The translations under genes and the position numbers were made by a program. This document shows positions 8,036 through 17,223 of a stretch of DNA of 64,000 nucleotides, piece by piece (the stretch's first letter is position 1; every line of letters starts with the position of its first letter). The notes beneath the pieces were generated by a model, which was not told where the DNA came from, ran no database searches, and worked only from the letters and a program-made list of their open reading frames with translations. Source of the stretch: Kribbella rubisoli (lineage in GTDB: Bacteria > Actinomycetota > Actinomycetes > Propionibacteriales > Kribbellaceae); assembly GCF_004217145.1 (NCBI RefSeq), contig NZ_SHKR01000014.1, positions 496,001 through 560,000 of the forward strand, given 5' to 3'.

Positions 8036-9229
8036 GTGCTCGTCATCGTCGCACCCGGTCAGGGTGCCCAGACCCCAGGATTCCTCGAGCCGTGGCTGGC
8101 GGATCCCGTGTTCGAGAGCCGGCTGAACTGGCTCTCCGCGGTGGCCGGTCTCGACCTCGCCCACTACGGCACGGCGGCCGACGCGGACACGATCCGCGAC
8201 ACCGCGATCGCGCAGCCGCTGCTGGTCGCGTCCAGCATGCTGGCCGCGCTGGCGGTGTTCCCGCACCCGGCCGACGCCTTCACCAAGGTCGGCGCGGTCG
8301 CCGGCCACAGCGTCGGTGAGCTCGCCGCCGCGGCCGGTACCGGTGTGCTGACCGCCGAGCAGGCGATGGTCCTGGTCCGCGAGCGCGGCAAGGCGATGGC
8401 TGCCGCGGCCGCGCAGACCGCGACCTCGATGACCGCTGTCCTGGGCGGTGACCGCGAGGAGGTCCTGGCCAAGCTCGCCGAGCACAGCCTGACCGCGGCG
8501 AACGACAACGGCCCCGGCCAGATCGTTGCCGCCGGCACCGTTGAGGAGCTGGCCGCGCTGGCCGCGGACCCGCCGGCCAAGACCCGGCTGATCCCGCTGT
8601 CGGTCGCCGGCGCGTTCCACACCAGGCACATGGAGCCGGCGGTGCAGACGCTGGCGAAGTACGCGACCGCGATCAGCACCCACGACCCGCGGACCCGTCT
8701 GATCTCGAACCGCGACGGCCACGTCATCCACGACGGCCGGGACGTCCTGCAGCGGCTCGTCAACCAGGTGAACGCGCCGGTCCGCTGGGACCTGTGCATG
8801 CAGACCATGTCGGACCTCGACGTGACCGGCATCCTCGAGCTGCCGCCGGCGGGCACGCTGACCGGCATCGCCCGGCGTACACTGAAGGGTGTCGAGACGT
8901 TCGCGCTCAAGACCCCGGACCAGCTCGACGACGCCCGCGCGTTCGTGGACAAGCACGGCAGCCCGTCCGAGATCGACGCCTCCCCGACGTGGCGCCTGCT
9001 GGTCGCCCCGATCAAGGGCACCTTCACCCGCGCCGAGCAGACCCCCCACGAGACCGGCGACAAGGTCGAGGCCGGCGAGGTGGTCGCGACGGTCAAGAGC
9101 CTGCGCGACGAGGTCGCTGTCACCGCTCCGCACGGCGGCATCGTGGTCGAGTGGCTCGCCGAGGAAGGCGACCCGGTCGCCCCGGGGCAGCCGCTGGTCC
9201 GCCTGCACCCGGCCGGGAGCCCCGCATGA
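8036..9229 (+). CDS. fabD: malonyl-CoA:ACP transacylase fused to a biotinyl-like domain
   Basis: Transfers malonyl from CoA to acyl carrier protein, feeding chain elongation. The acyltransferase domain occupies residues 1-300, with the oxyanion motif GQGAQ at 8-12, nucleophile Ser92 in GHSVGE and catalytic His195 in GAFHTRHM. At 397 residues the protein is some 85 longer than ordinary FabD. Residues 318-395 form a biotinyl/lipoyl-type fold, recognised by ETGDKVEAGEVVATV, then APHGGIVVEWLAEEGDPV. At the place of the biotinylated lysine (the usual EAMK) it has KSLR, so Arg357 replaces the acceptor. The GTG start at 8036 has GGGAG 8 bases upstream and is preferred to a TTG at 8018. It overlaps fabH by ATGA. 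Confidence 0.92.
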   Translation: MLVIVAPGQGAQTPGFLEPWLADPVFESRLNWLSAVAGLDLAHYGTAADADTIRDTAIAQPLLVASSMLAALAVFPHPADAFTKVGAVAGHSVGELAAAAGTGVLTAEQAMVLVRERGKAMAAAAAQTATSMTAVLGGDREEVLAKLAEHSLTAANDNGPGQIVAAGTVEELAALAADPPAKTRLIPLSVAGAFHTRHMEPAVQTLAKYATAISTHDPRTRLISNRDGHVIHDGRDVLQRLVNQVNAPVRWDLCMQTMSDLDVTGILELPPAGTLTGIARRTLKGVETFALKTPDQLDDARAFVDKHGSPSEIDASPTWRLLVAPIKGTFTRAEQTPHETGDKVEAGEVVATVKSLRDEVAVTAPHGGIVVEWLAEEGDPVAPGQPLVRLHPAGSPA

Positions 9230-10215
9230 TCACGGCGTCGACGGGTTCGACGTACGCCGGAGTCCTCGGCATCGGGTCGTACCGCCCGCGGCGCATCGTG
9301 CCGAACTCCGAGATCCTCGAGCAGATCGACTCCAGCGACGAGTGGATCCAGACCCGCTCCGGGATCAAGGAGCGGCGCTGGGCCAGCGACGACGAGACCG
9401 TGCTGATGATGTCGGTGAACGCGGCCAAGGGCGCGCTGGCCGACTCCGGAATCGACCCGTCCGAGATCGGCTGCGTGATCGTCTCGACGGTCACCCACCT
9501 GTACCAGACGCCGGCGATCGCGACCCAGGTCGCGGTCGCGGTGGGCGCCCCGACTGCTGCGGCCTTCGACATCTCCGCTGCCTGTGCGGGCTTCTGCTAC
9601 GGCGTCGCGATGGCGAACGACCTGGTCCGCGGCGGCAGCGCGAAGTACGTGCTCGCGATCGGCGTCGAGCGGCTCAGCGACATCACCGACCGGACCGACC
9701 GCAGTACGGCGTTCATCTTCGCCGACGGCGCCGGTGCCGCGATCGTTGGACCGACCGACGAACCGGGGATCGGCCCGGTGGTGTGGGGTTCCGACGGCAC
9801 GCAGCACCAGGTGATCAGCCAGCGGGAGTCGTGGCAGGAGGTGTTCGGCAACCACAACTGGCCGCACCTCACGATGGACGGCAACCCGGTGTTCCGCTGG
9901 GCGTCGTTCGAGATGGCGAAGACCGCGCAGCAGGCGCTCGACGTGGCCGGTGTGAAGGCCGAGCAACTCGACCTGTTCGTGCCGCACCAGGCGAACATGC
10001 GGATCACCGACGCGATGCGGCGGGCGCTGAAGCTACCTGAGCACGTCAAGGTCGCGCGCGACATCGAGCGCCAGGGCAACACCTCGGCGGCGTCGATCCC
10101 GCTCGCGATCACCGCGATGCGGGAGGCCGGCGAAGCCAAGAGCGGCGACCTCGCCCTGATCATCGGCTTCGGTGCGGGACTGGTGTACGCCGCCCAGGTC
10201 ATCCGCCTGCCGTAG
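9226..10215 (+). CDS. fabH: beta-ketoacyl-ACP synthase III
   Basis: 329-residue FabH. It condenses a short acyl-CoA starter with malonyl-ACP to begin fatty acid synthesis; actinobacterial enzymes often take branched starters. The catalytic triad is complete: Cys120 in SAACAGF, His254 in VPHQAN and Asn285 in RQGNTSAAS. The N-terminal GIGSYRP and the RSGIKERRW motif are standard. The start ATG shares ATGA with the fabD stop, so the two are translationally coupled. It is the second gene of the fab operon. Confidence 0.96.
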   Translation: MITASTGSTYAGVLGIGSYRPRRIVPNSEILEQIDSSDEWIQTRSGIKERRWASDDETVLMMSVNAAKGALADSGIDPSEIGCVIVSTVTHLYQTPAIATQVAVAVGAPTAAAFDISAACAGFCYGVAMANDLVRGGSAKYVLAIGVERLSDITDRTDRSTAFIFADGAGAAIVGPTDEPGIGPVVWGSDGTQHQVISQRESWQEVFGNHNWPHLTMDGNPVFRWASFEMAKTAQQALDVAGVKAEQLDLFVPHQANMRITDAMRRALKLPEHVKVARDIERQGNTSAASIPLAITAMREAGEAKSGDLALIIGFGAGLVYAAQVIRLP

Positions 10216-10292
10216 TCCATAGTTGTCCGGGGCGGCTCAGGTGGCCGCACCGGCTGTACAGCCAGCAGAAATCCGAAAGGGAACCAGAGAAC

Positions 10293-10541
10293 ATGGCCAG
10301 CACCGAAGAGATCCGTTCCAACCTCGCCGAGATCGTGAACGAGATCGCCGGCATCCCGGTGGAGGACGTCCAGCTGGACAAGTCCTTCACCGACGACCTC
10401 GACGTCGACTCGCTCTCCATGGTGGAGGTCGTGGTGGCCGCCGAGGAGAAGTTCGACGTGAAGATCCCCGACGACGAGGTCAAGAACCTGAAGACCGTCG
10501 GCGACGCGGTCGCGTTCATCGAGCGCGCCCAGAACGGCTGA
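10293..10541 (+). CDS. acpP: acyl carrier protein
   Basis: 82-residue, strongly acidic acyl carrier protein that carries growing fatty acyl chains on a phosphopantetheine arm. The attachment serine is Ser40 in DVDSLSMVEV. Length and the four-helix pattern are normal for type II fatty acid synthase ACP. It lies 77 bases after fabH with a purine-rich AAAGGGAA before the ATG, and belongs to the fab operon. Confidence 0.96.
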   Translation: MASTEEIRSNLAEIVNEIAGIPVEDVQLDKSFTDDLDVDSLSMVEVVVAAEEKFDVKIPDDEVKNLKTVGDAVAFIERAQNG

Positions 10542-10668
10542 CGTACGCCGTCAACCGTGCTGGCCCGGGTGCTCATCGGGCTGCGGCCGATGCCGGCTCG
10601 ATGAGCACCACGCAGTACACACCCCTCGCTCCCAACCGCAGATCTCTCATGTGAAGGATGAGGTAACC

Positions 10669-11904
10669 ATGTCGAAGACCCGAGTCGTCATCACTGGGCT
10701 CGGAGCCACGACCCCGCTCGGGGGCGACGTGTCCAGCACCTGGGAAGGGCTGCTGGCCGGACGCTCCGGTGCGCGGCGGCTGACCGACGAGTGGGTGCAG
10801 AACCTGGCGGTGCAGATCGCCGCACCGGCCGCGGTCGACCCGACCGAGGTGATCGAGCGGGTCAAGGCCCGCCGCCTGGACCGGACGGCGCAGCTCGCCG
10901 TCGTCGCCGCCCGTGAGGCCTGGGCCGACTCCGGCCTGGAGGACTCCGGGATGGACAAGGAGCGGCTCGGCGTCGCAGTCGCCTCCGGTATCGGCGGCCT
11001 GCACACCACGCTGTCCAACTACGACGCCCTGCAGCAGAACCCGCGCCGGGTGTCGCCGCTGGCGATCCCGATGCTGATGCCGAACTCGTCCGCGGCGTAC
11101 GTGAGCCTGGAGTTCGGCGCCAAGGCCGGCGTACACACCCCGGTCTCGGCCTGTGCCTCCGGCAACGAGGCGATCTGGCTCGGGCTCGACCAGATCCGGC
11201 TCGGCCGCGCGGACGTGATCATCGCCGGTGGCTCCGAGGGCGCGATCATGGCGCTGCCGCTGGCCGCGTTCGGGATGATGCAGGCGCTGAGCAAGCGCAA
11301 CGACGACCCGGAGCGCGCCTCGCGTCCGTGGGACGTCGACCGCGACGGCTTCCTGCTCGGCGAGGGTGCCGGCGTACTGATCCTGGAGTCGTACGAGCAC
11401 GCGAAGGCGCGCGGCGCGAAGATGTACGCCGAGCTCGCCGGAGCGGGCATCTCGGCCGACGGCCACGACATCGCGCAGCCGGATCCGACCGGCTCGGGTG
11501 CGCGGCGGGCGATGGAGCGGGCGTTGTCCGAGGGCGACCTGACCCCGGCCGACATCTTCCACATCAACGCACACGCCACGTCGACGCCGCAGGGCGACAT
11601 CGCCGAGTCGCTCGCGATCCGGCAGGCGCTCGGCAAGGACGCCGACCACGCGGTCGCGACCGCGCCGAAGTCGATGATCGGCCACCTGCTCGGTGGAGCC
11701 GGCGCGGTGGAGTCGGTCGCGACCGTGCTCGCGCTGCACAACCGGGTCTCGCCGCCGACCATCAACGTGGACAAGCTCGACGACCAGATCGACCTTGACG
11801 TCGCGACCGAGCAGCGCAAGCTGCCCGAAGGGGACATCGCGGCGCTGAACAACTCGTTCGGTTTCGGCGGCCACAACGCCGCCATCGCGTTCAAATCGCT
11901 GTAA
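10669..11904 (+). CDS. fabF: beta-ketoacyl-ACP synthase II
   Basis: 411-residue elongating condensing enzyme. Catalytic residues are Cys162 in SACASGNEA, His302 in NAHATSTPQGD and His339 in MIGHLLGGAGA, and the C-terminal NNSFGFGGHN loop is present. ATG at 10669 has GAGG at a good distance and is preferred to the in-frame GTG at 10651. The carboxyltransferase gene begins 18 bases later, so the operon continues. Confidence 0.95.
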   Translation: MSKTRVVITGLGATTPLGGDVSSTWEGLLAGRSGARRLTDEWVQNLAVQIAAPAAVDPTEVIERVKARRLDRTAQLAVVAAREAWADSGLEDSGMDKERLGVAVASGIGGLHTTLSNYDALQQNPRRVSPLAIPMLMPNSSAAYVSLEFGAKAGVHTPVSACASGNEAIWLGLDQIRLGRADVIIAGGSEGAIMALPLAAFGMMQALSKRNDDPERASRPWDVDRDGFLLGEGAGVLILESYEHAKARGAKMYAELAGAGISADGHDIAQPDPTGSGARRAMERALSEGDLTPADIFHINAHATSTPQGDIAESLAIRQALGKDADHAVATAPKSMIGHLLGGAGAVESVATVLALHNRVSPPTINVDKLDDQIDLDVATEQRKLPEGDIAALNNSFGFGGHNAAIAFKSL

Positions 11905-11922
11905 CTCCCTTCGGAGGACCCC

Positions 11923-13347
11923 ATGACCGTTGCCCCGGCGAAACCCGCCAAACTGCCCCGTGAGGTGGACCCGCGTAATCCGGTCACCCGGCTGACGAAC
12001 CTGTTGGACCCGGGCAGCCTGGAGCTGATCACCCCCGACAACCTGTCGGGGATGATCGCGGCCCGAGGGCGGATCGCCGGGGCGAAGGTCGTCGCGTTCT
12101 GTTCGGACGCCACCGTGATGGGCGGCGCGATGGGTGACGAGGGCTGCGACGTCGTGGTCAAGGCGTACGAGGTCGCGCGCGAGGAGCAGGTGCCGATCGT
12201 CGGCCTGTGGCACTCGGGCGGCGCGCGGCTGGCCGAGGGCGTGCTGAGCCTGCACGCGGTCGGCAAGATCTTCTACGCGATGACGCAGGCGTCCGGGAAG
12301 ATCCCGCAGATCTCCGTCGTGCTCGGCCCGGCGGCGGGCGGCGCGGCGTACGGTCCGGCGCTGACCGACATCGTCATCCTCGGTCCCGAGGGACGGATCT
12401 TCGTGACCGGGCCGGACGTGGTCCGCTCGGTCACGGGTGAGGACGTCGACATGCTCCGGCTCGGCGGGCCCGAGCCGCACGGCCGGCGCTCCGGGGTCGT
12501 CCACATCACGACCGACTCCGAGACGGCCGCTCTGGAGCAGGCCCGTCGGCTCACCGACCTGCTCGCGAACCAGGGCTCGATGTCCACGGACATCCCGGAC
12601 ACGGATCTGTCCGGGTTCCTGCCGGAGTCGGCCAAGCGTGCCTACGACGTCCATCCGCTGGTCGGAGGGGTGCTCGACGGGGCTTCCTCGGTCGAACTGC
12701 ACCAGCGATGGGCGCCGAATATCGTCACCACGCTCGGCCGGCTCGGTGGGCGGACGGTCGGCGTGATCGCCAACAATCCGCTCCGCCTCGGTGGTTGCCT
12801 GGACGCGCTATCGGCGGAGAAGGCGTCGCGGTTCGTCCGGATGTGCGACGCGTTCGGCGTACCGCTGGTCGTGCTGGTCGACGTACCGGGTTATCTGCCG
12901 GGGGTCGGGCAGGAGTGGGACGGCGTCGTACGGCGGGGTGCGAAGCTGCTGCACGCATTCGCTGAGGCCGTCGTACCGCGGGTGACGTTGGTGACGCGGA
13001 AGACCTACGGCGGGGCGTACATCGCGATGAATGCGCGGTCGTTGGGGGCAACCCGCGTGTTCGCGTGGCCTCGGGCCGAGGTGGCTGTGATGGGTGCGGT
13101 CGCGGCTGTACGGGTGCTGCACCGCCGGAAGCTGGCCGAGGTCGACCCTGAACTGCGGCCGCAGGTCGAGGCCGAACTGGCCGCCGAACACGAGACGATT
13201 GCCGGCGGCATCGACCGCGCCCGCGAGATCGGCGTCGTCGACGAGGTCGTCGAGCCCACTCGCACCCGCACCGCCCTGGCAACCGCCCTGGCGAAGGCAG
13301 AGGCCGGCGGGACTGTCCGCGGCAACCACGGCAACATTCCGCTTTAA
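11923..13347 (+). CDS. accD: acyl-CoA carboxylase carboxyltransferase (beta) subunit
   Basis: 474-residue carboxyltransferase of the acetyl/propionyl-CoA carboxylase family, which moves CO2 from biotin to acyl-CoA to give malonyl- or methylmalonyl-CoA. Two crotonase-like halves are visible. The N-terminal half has HSGGARLAEGVLSLHAVGKI and AAGGAAYGPALTD; the C-terminal half has VPGYLPG, KTYGGAYIAMNA and WPRAEVAVMG. GGAGG precedes the ATG by 6 bases. No biotin carboxylase or biotin carrier gene is nearby, so the partner alpha chain must be encoded elsewhere. Its place after fabF suggests it supplies malonyl-CoA to this operon's products. Substrate preference (acetyl- or propionyl-CoA) cannot be read with confidence. 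Confidence 0.88.
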   Translation: MTVAPAKPAKLPREVDPRNPVTRLTNLLDPGSLELITPDNLSGMIAARGRIAGAKVVAFCSDATVMGGAMGDEGCDVVVKAYEVAREEQVPIVGLWHSGGARLAEGVLSLHAVGKIFYAMTQASGKIPQISVVLGPAAGGAAYGPALTDIVILGPEGRIFVTGPDVVRSVTGEDVDMLRLGGPEPHGRRSGVVHITTDSETAALEQARRLTDLLANQGSMSTDIPDTDLSGFLPESAKRAYDVHPLVGGVLDGASSVELHQRWAPNIVTTLGRLGGRTVGVIANNPLRLGGCLDALSAEKASRFVRMCDAFGVPLVVLVDVPGYLPGVGQEWDGVVRRGAKLLHAFAEAVVPRVTLVTRKTYGGAYIAMNARSLGATRVFAWPRAEVAVMGAVAAVRVLHRRKLAEVDPELRPQVEAELAAEHETIAGGIDRAREIGVVDEVVEPTRTRTALATALAKAEAGGTVRGNHGNIPL

Positions 13348-13362
13348 CGGTTTTGACGGCTG

Positions 13363-13394
13363 GAAGGGCACGGATCCGTAGATCCGTGCCCTTC
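13363..13394 (+). terminator. terminator of the fab operon
   Basis: Perfect 14-base stem (13363-13376 and 13381-13394) with a CGTA loop, 16 bases after the accD stop. A second bulged hairpin lies at 13422-13449 and a 12-base palindrome GTTGTTAACAAC at 13411-13422. No T run follows. Confidence 0.85.
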
Positions 13395-13562
13395 ACGTGG
13401 TGCGGCCGCTGTTGTTAACAACCACCGGGGGTGTCCCGACACCCGGTGGCCCAGCGGCCACGGCCCCTCCCACCCTTGTAGAAGTCTGATGCTCAGTCTC
13501 ATCGAAAAGTTCGCGGAAAGCTCCGCCCTTCACGGCTTTCTTCTCAAGTTCTCAGGAACCGC

Positions 13563-14060
13563 TTAGACAACTTGGTGGAGCCAGCGGACGGGTGCACCGT
13601 CGCCGGCGTAGCGGAAGGGCTCGAGCTCGTCGTCCCAGGGGCGACCGAGCAAACGCTCGACCTCCTCGGTCAGGTCGGCCTCGCCGCTGGCCGCCTTCAG
13701 CATGGCCGCCTTCAGCCGCTCCTCCGGCACCATGATGTCGCCGTGCACGCCGGTGGTCGCGTGGAAGACCCCGAGCTCCGGCGTGAACGAGTACCGCTCG
13801 CCCTCGACGCCGTTGCTCGGCTCCTCAGTGACCTCGAACCGCAGCTTCTGCCATCCGCGCAGGGCGGATGCCAGCTTGGCCGCGGTGCCGGCCTCGGCCT
13901 GCCAGGACAGCTCGGCCCGGTACGTGCCCTGGGCCGCTGGTTGCGGTGTCCAATCCAGTTTTACGGGCACGCCTAGGATGCCGCCCGCGGCCCACTCGAC
14001 ATGAGGGCACAACGCTGACGGCACCGTGTGGACGTACAGAACGCCACGAGTTGTCGCCAC
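13563..14060 (-). CDS. DUF3145 family protein
   Basis: 165-residue protein of the actinobacteria-specific DUF3145 family, recognised by the N-terminal TRGVLYVHTVPSALCPHVEW and the C-terminal FRYAGDGAPVRWLHQV. Its biochemical function is unknown; the family is widely conserved in actinobacteria as a stand-alone gene. The GTG start at 14060 is chosen because GGAGGT lies 5 bases upstream and it matches the family N-terminus; the frame remains open 51 bases further without a ribosome site. It is convergent with the fab operon. Confidence 0.88.
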   Translation of the reverse strand: MATTRGVLYVHTVPSALCPHVEWAAGGILGVPVKLDWTPQPAAQGTYRAELSWQAEAGTAAKLASALRGWQKLRFEVTEEPSNGVEGERYSFTPELGVFHATTGVHGDIMVPEERLKAAMLKAASGEADLTEEVERLLGRPWDDELEPFRYAGDGAPVRWLHQVV

Positions 14061-14243
14061 CGGGACCTCCTGTGCTCGAGGGGCGCCTTCCCCAGCGTTC
14101 TCGAAACACACCTGTCAGTCCTGGCAGACTCGTACATCTTGCACCACGAGCACCTTCAACACCAGTAACCTCGCCGTGTCAACTACATCACCATCGTGTC
14201 GCGATTCAGGTCGACGAGCGGCGAGGCTCCCGGGCCGGGCTGA

Positions 14244-15197
14244 TTACGGGAACCGGGTCGCGAGCGCGATGCAGGCGCCGGCGGCGGCCAGCGTGAAGAG
14301 CATCGCGATACCGGCGTACCGGGCGGTGATCTCCTTGTCGACCTCGTCGTACCCGACCGAGGAGCCGATGTCCTTGTAGACGTCCTTGAGCTCGCCCGCG
14401 GACTCCGCGGTGTATGCCTCGCCGCCGGTGGTCTCGGCGATGCTGCGGAGCTCGGTGCGGTCCGGTGGTACTCGCTGCCGGATGCCGTCCATCTCGATGA
14501 AGCCGGAGTCGGTGCCGAAGCAGATCGTGTACACCGGGGTGTTCTTCGCCTTGGCGGCCTGCGCGCCTTCCTGCGCCGTCCGGCCGACCGTGCGCTTGCC
14601 GTCCGACAGCATCACGATGCGGGCCGGGGCCGGGTCGTTCGGGTGCGCGGGATCCGGCGGGACCTGGGTGAGCGCCTGCAGCGAGGTGAAGATGCCTTCA
14701 CCGGTCGCGGTCGACTCGGCCAGCTCGAGCCCGTCGATCGACCGGTCGATGGTCGCCCGGTCCGTGGTCGGCGGCACGATGATCGACGCCGTACCCGCGA
14801 AGTTGACCAGTGCCACGTTGAACTTCGTCGGCAGGTTGTTGACGAACTCCTTCGCCGACTCCTTCGCGGCCTCCAGCCGGTTCGGCTCGATGTCGGTCGC
14901 CATCATCGACAGCGAGACGTCGATCGCGACCACGATCGTGGCCCGCTCACGCGGCACCTTGACCTTGTCCTTCGGCTGCGCGAACGCCAGGATGCAGGTC
15001 ATCGCGGCCAGCAGCGCCAGCCCGACGGCGAGGTGCCGCCGCCACTGCGGCCGCCGCGGCGCGACCCGGTCCAGCAACGCGATATTCGTGAACCGCAACG
15101 CGTACTGCGAGCGACGGTGCTGGAGGAAGATGTACCCCGCGACGATCAGCGGGATCAGCAGCAGCAACCACAATCTGGCCGGAGACAGGAACTCCAT
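14244..15197 (-). CDS. VWA-domain membrane protein (BatA/YegL-like)
   Basis: 317-residue membrane-anchored von Willebrand A protein. Two N-terminal membrane segments (residues 8-26 and 56-73) precede a VWA domain with the MIDAS motif DVSLS at 93-97; a third segment is near the C-terminus (about 295-313). It is the third member of the usual MoxR-DUF58-VWA set, thought to act as an AAA chaperone system with metal-dependent adhesion domains. Its ATG overlaps the DUF58 stop as TGATG, so it is coupled to the genes upstream. The substrate is not known. Confidence 0.87.
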   Translation of the reverse strand: MEFLSPARLWLLLLIPLIVAGYIFLQHRRSQYALRFTNIALLDRVAPRRPQWRRHLAVGLALLAAMTCILAFAQPKDKVKVPRERATIVVAIDVSLSMMATDIEPNRLEAAKESAKEFVNNLPTKFNVALVNFAGTASIIVPPTTDRATIDRSIDGLELAESTATGEGIFTSLQALTQVPPDPAHPNDPAPARIVMLSDGKRTVGRTAQEGAQAAKAKNTPVYTICFGTDSGFIEMDGIRQRVPPDRTELRSIAETTGGEAYTAESAGELKDVYKDIGSSVGYDEVDKEITARYAGIAMLFTLAAAGACIALATRFP

Positions 15198-16189
15198 CAG
15201 CGAGCCACTCCCTTCGGCGGTTGGTGCAGGCGGGGCGCCACTCGCCGGTAGGCGAGCACGAACCGCACGGTGTCGGCGACCCAGTCACGGTCGGTCCGCA
15301 GTACAAGATGCCCCGCACCTACCCTACGCAGAGCGGCCCTGGTTCGTTCCCGTTGTGCGAGAGCGGCTACCGCGAACGCCTCCCGGACCTTGCGCCGCCG
15401 GGTGTCGATCTCGCGCACCTCGCCGGTCTCCGGGTCACCGATCGTGACGACGCCGATGTTCGGCAGCTCGAGCTCGCGCGGGTCGACGATCTCGACCGCG
15501 AGCACCTGGTGCTGAGCGGTCAGCTTGCGCATCGCGCGTTCCCAGGACGGCTCGATCTGGCTCGCGACCTCACCGTCCTGCGGGGTCAGGAAGTCGGACA
15601 CGATCACTCGCAGTCCACGCTTGCGCTGGGTCCGGGCCATCGACTCCAGCGCCGCGGCGAGATCGCTGCGATGCGCCTCCTCGTCACCACTGAACTGCTC
15701 GGCGAGCAACGCGCGCAGCAGGCCGTAGAGCGCAAGCCGCCCGGATCGCGCCGGCCAGCGCCGGAGCGCCGAGTCGCGCAGCATCAGCCCGCCGAAGCGG
15801 TCACCGAGGCGGTGGGTCAGGAACCCGACGGTCGCGACAGCCGCCACAGCGAGCTCGCGCTTCTCGAGGGTCGACGTACCGAAGTCCATCGAGCCGGACA
15901 GGTCGACCAGCGCCCACGTCTCCAGCTCACGGTCCGCGATCAGGTCGCGGACGTGCGGGATCGTGGTCCGCGCGGTGACGGCCCAGTCCATCCGTCGTAC
16001 GTCGTCGCCGACCTGATACTCACGCGCTTCGGCCAGCTCGGTGCCCGGACCCGGGAGCAGCCCCAGGTGTTCGCCGTGCAGGTAGCCCTCGAGGCGCCGT
16101 ACGACGGTCAGCTCCAGCCGCCGCAACGCACGCTCGGGAGCGAGCTGCGAGATCGTCATCGCAGCCCGCGGGTCTCGTCGGTTCGGCAC
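15197..16189 (-). CDS. DUF58 domain protein
   Basis: 330-residue DUF58 protein, the partner of MoxR AAA ATPases. Family marks are GLLPGPGTELAEAREYQVGD followed by VRRMDW and the VWA-like WALVDLSGSMDFG. It lacks obvious membrane helices. Two starts are possible. The GTG at 16189 overlaps the MoxR stop as TAGTG and has GGAG at 8 bases, which I prefer. An ATG 30 bases inside (16159) has only a weak site. It sits between moxR and the VWA gene with overlapping stop/start codons on both sides. Confidence 0.85.
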   Translation of the reverse strand: MPNRRDPRAAMTISQLAPERALRRLELTVVRRLEGYLHGEHLGLLPGPGTELAEAREYQVGDDVRRMDWAVTARTTIPHVRDLIADRELETWALVDLSGSMDFGTSTLEKRELAVAAVATVGFLTHRLGDRFGGLMLRDSALRRWPARSGRLALYGLLRALLAEQFSGDEEAHRSDLAAALESMARTQRKRGLRVIVSDFLTPQDGEVASQIEPSWERAMRKLTAQHQVLAVEIVDPRELELPNIGVVTIGDPETGEVREIDTRRRKVREAFAVAALAQRERTRAALRRVGAGHLVLRTDRDWVADTVRFVLAYRRVAPRLHQPPKGVAR

Positions 16190-17223
16190 TACACAAACTC
16201 CGGGCGGCCCGTGCCGTCGGCTCCGTCGCGCCACACCGGCTGCGGCGGCGGGACGGTGGCCAGGATCCGCTCGATCACGGCCCGCGGGTCGATGTTGTCC
16301 GCGACCGCGTCGAAGGTCAGGCCGAGACGGTGGCCCATGACGTCGAGTGCGACGGTCTGGATGTCGCTCGGCAGCAGGTAGTCCCGGCCGTGGATCAGCG
16401 CCAGCGCCCGGCCGGCGGCGATCAGGCCGAGGGTCGCGCGCGGGCTGACGCCCAGCTCGATGATCGGCTCCAGGTCGGGCAGGTGGAAGTCGGTCGGCGT
16501 ACGAGTCGCCATCACCAGGCGTACGGCGTACTCCGCGACCAGGTTGTGGACGAACACCTGCTCGGCCGAGCGCTGCAGCTCCATGATCGTCTCGGGCTTG
16601 AGCACCTGCCGCGGCTCCGGCGGGTCGACGCTCATCCGGCGGAGGATCTCGAACTCCTCGTGCCCGCGCGGGTGCGGTACGTCGATCTTGACCAGGAAGC
16701 GGTCGCGCTGCGCCTCGGGCAGCGGGTAGACGCCCTCGGACTCGATCGGGTTCTGGGTCGCGATGACGATGAACGGCTTGGGCATCGGGAAGGTCTGGCC
16801 GCCGATCGACACCTGCCGCTCGGCCATCAGCTCGAGCATCGCCGACTGCACCTTGGCCGGTGCGCGGTTGACCTCGTCGGCCAGCACGAAGTTCACGAAC
16901 GTCGGACCGAGCTCGATGTCGAAGGTCTCGCGGGTCTGCCGGTAGATCCGGGTGCCAACGATGTCGGACGGGACCAGGTCCGGGGTGAACTGGATCCGGG
17001 CGAACGTGCCGCCGACCACGCTTGCGAAGGTGCGGACGGCCAGCGTCTTCGCGACACCCGGGACGCCCTCGAGCAGACAGTGACCCTTCGCGAGCAGCGA
17101 CACCATCAGGGTCTCGACCATGTGCTCCTGGCCGACGATCACCCGCTTGACCTCAGCGACGGCCTCGCCGATCAGCCTGGACTGCTGGGCCACGGCACCC
17201 GTGGGCATCGTCGTCTCGGTCAT
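16189..17223 (-). CDS. MoxR family AAA ATPase
   Basis: 344-residue MoxR-type AAA+ ATPase, believed to remodel or activate a partner complex with the DUF58 and VWA proteins encoded next. Walker A is GVPGVAKT (53-60) and Walker B FVLADEVNR (112-120). Sensor-type ATQNPIESEGVYPLPEAQRD is the MoxR hallmark. The ATG at 17223 has AAGGA 6 bases upstream; upstream in-frame codons have no such site. First gene of a three-gene coupled operon, divergent from the single-TM protein gene at 17428. Confidence 0.92.
   Translation of the reverse strand: MTETTMPTGAVAQQSRLIGEAVAEVKRVIVGQEHMVETLMVSLLAKGHCLLEGVPGVAKTLAVRTFASVVGGTFARIQFTPDLVPSDIVGTRIYRQTRETFDIELGPTFVNFVLADEVNRAPAKVQSAMLELMAERQVSIGGQTFPMPKPFIVIATQNPIESEGVYPLPEAQRDRFLVKIDVPHPRGHEEFEILRRMSVDPPEPRQVLKPETIMELQRSAEQVFVHNLVAEYAVRLVMATRTPTDFHLPDLEPIIELGVSPRATLGLIAAGRALALIHGRDYLLPSDIQTVALDVMGHRLGLTFDAVADNIDPRAVIERILATVPPPQPVWRDGADGTGRPEFV

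Noticed and set aside
13422-13449. A riboswitch or attenuator for DUF3145
   Set aside because: It is downstream of both convergent genes, so it is more likely a second terminator hairpin.
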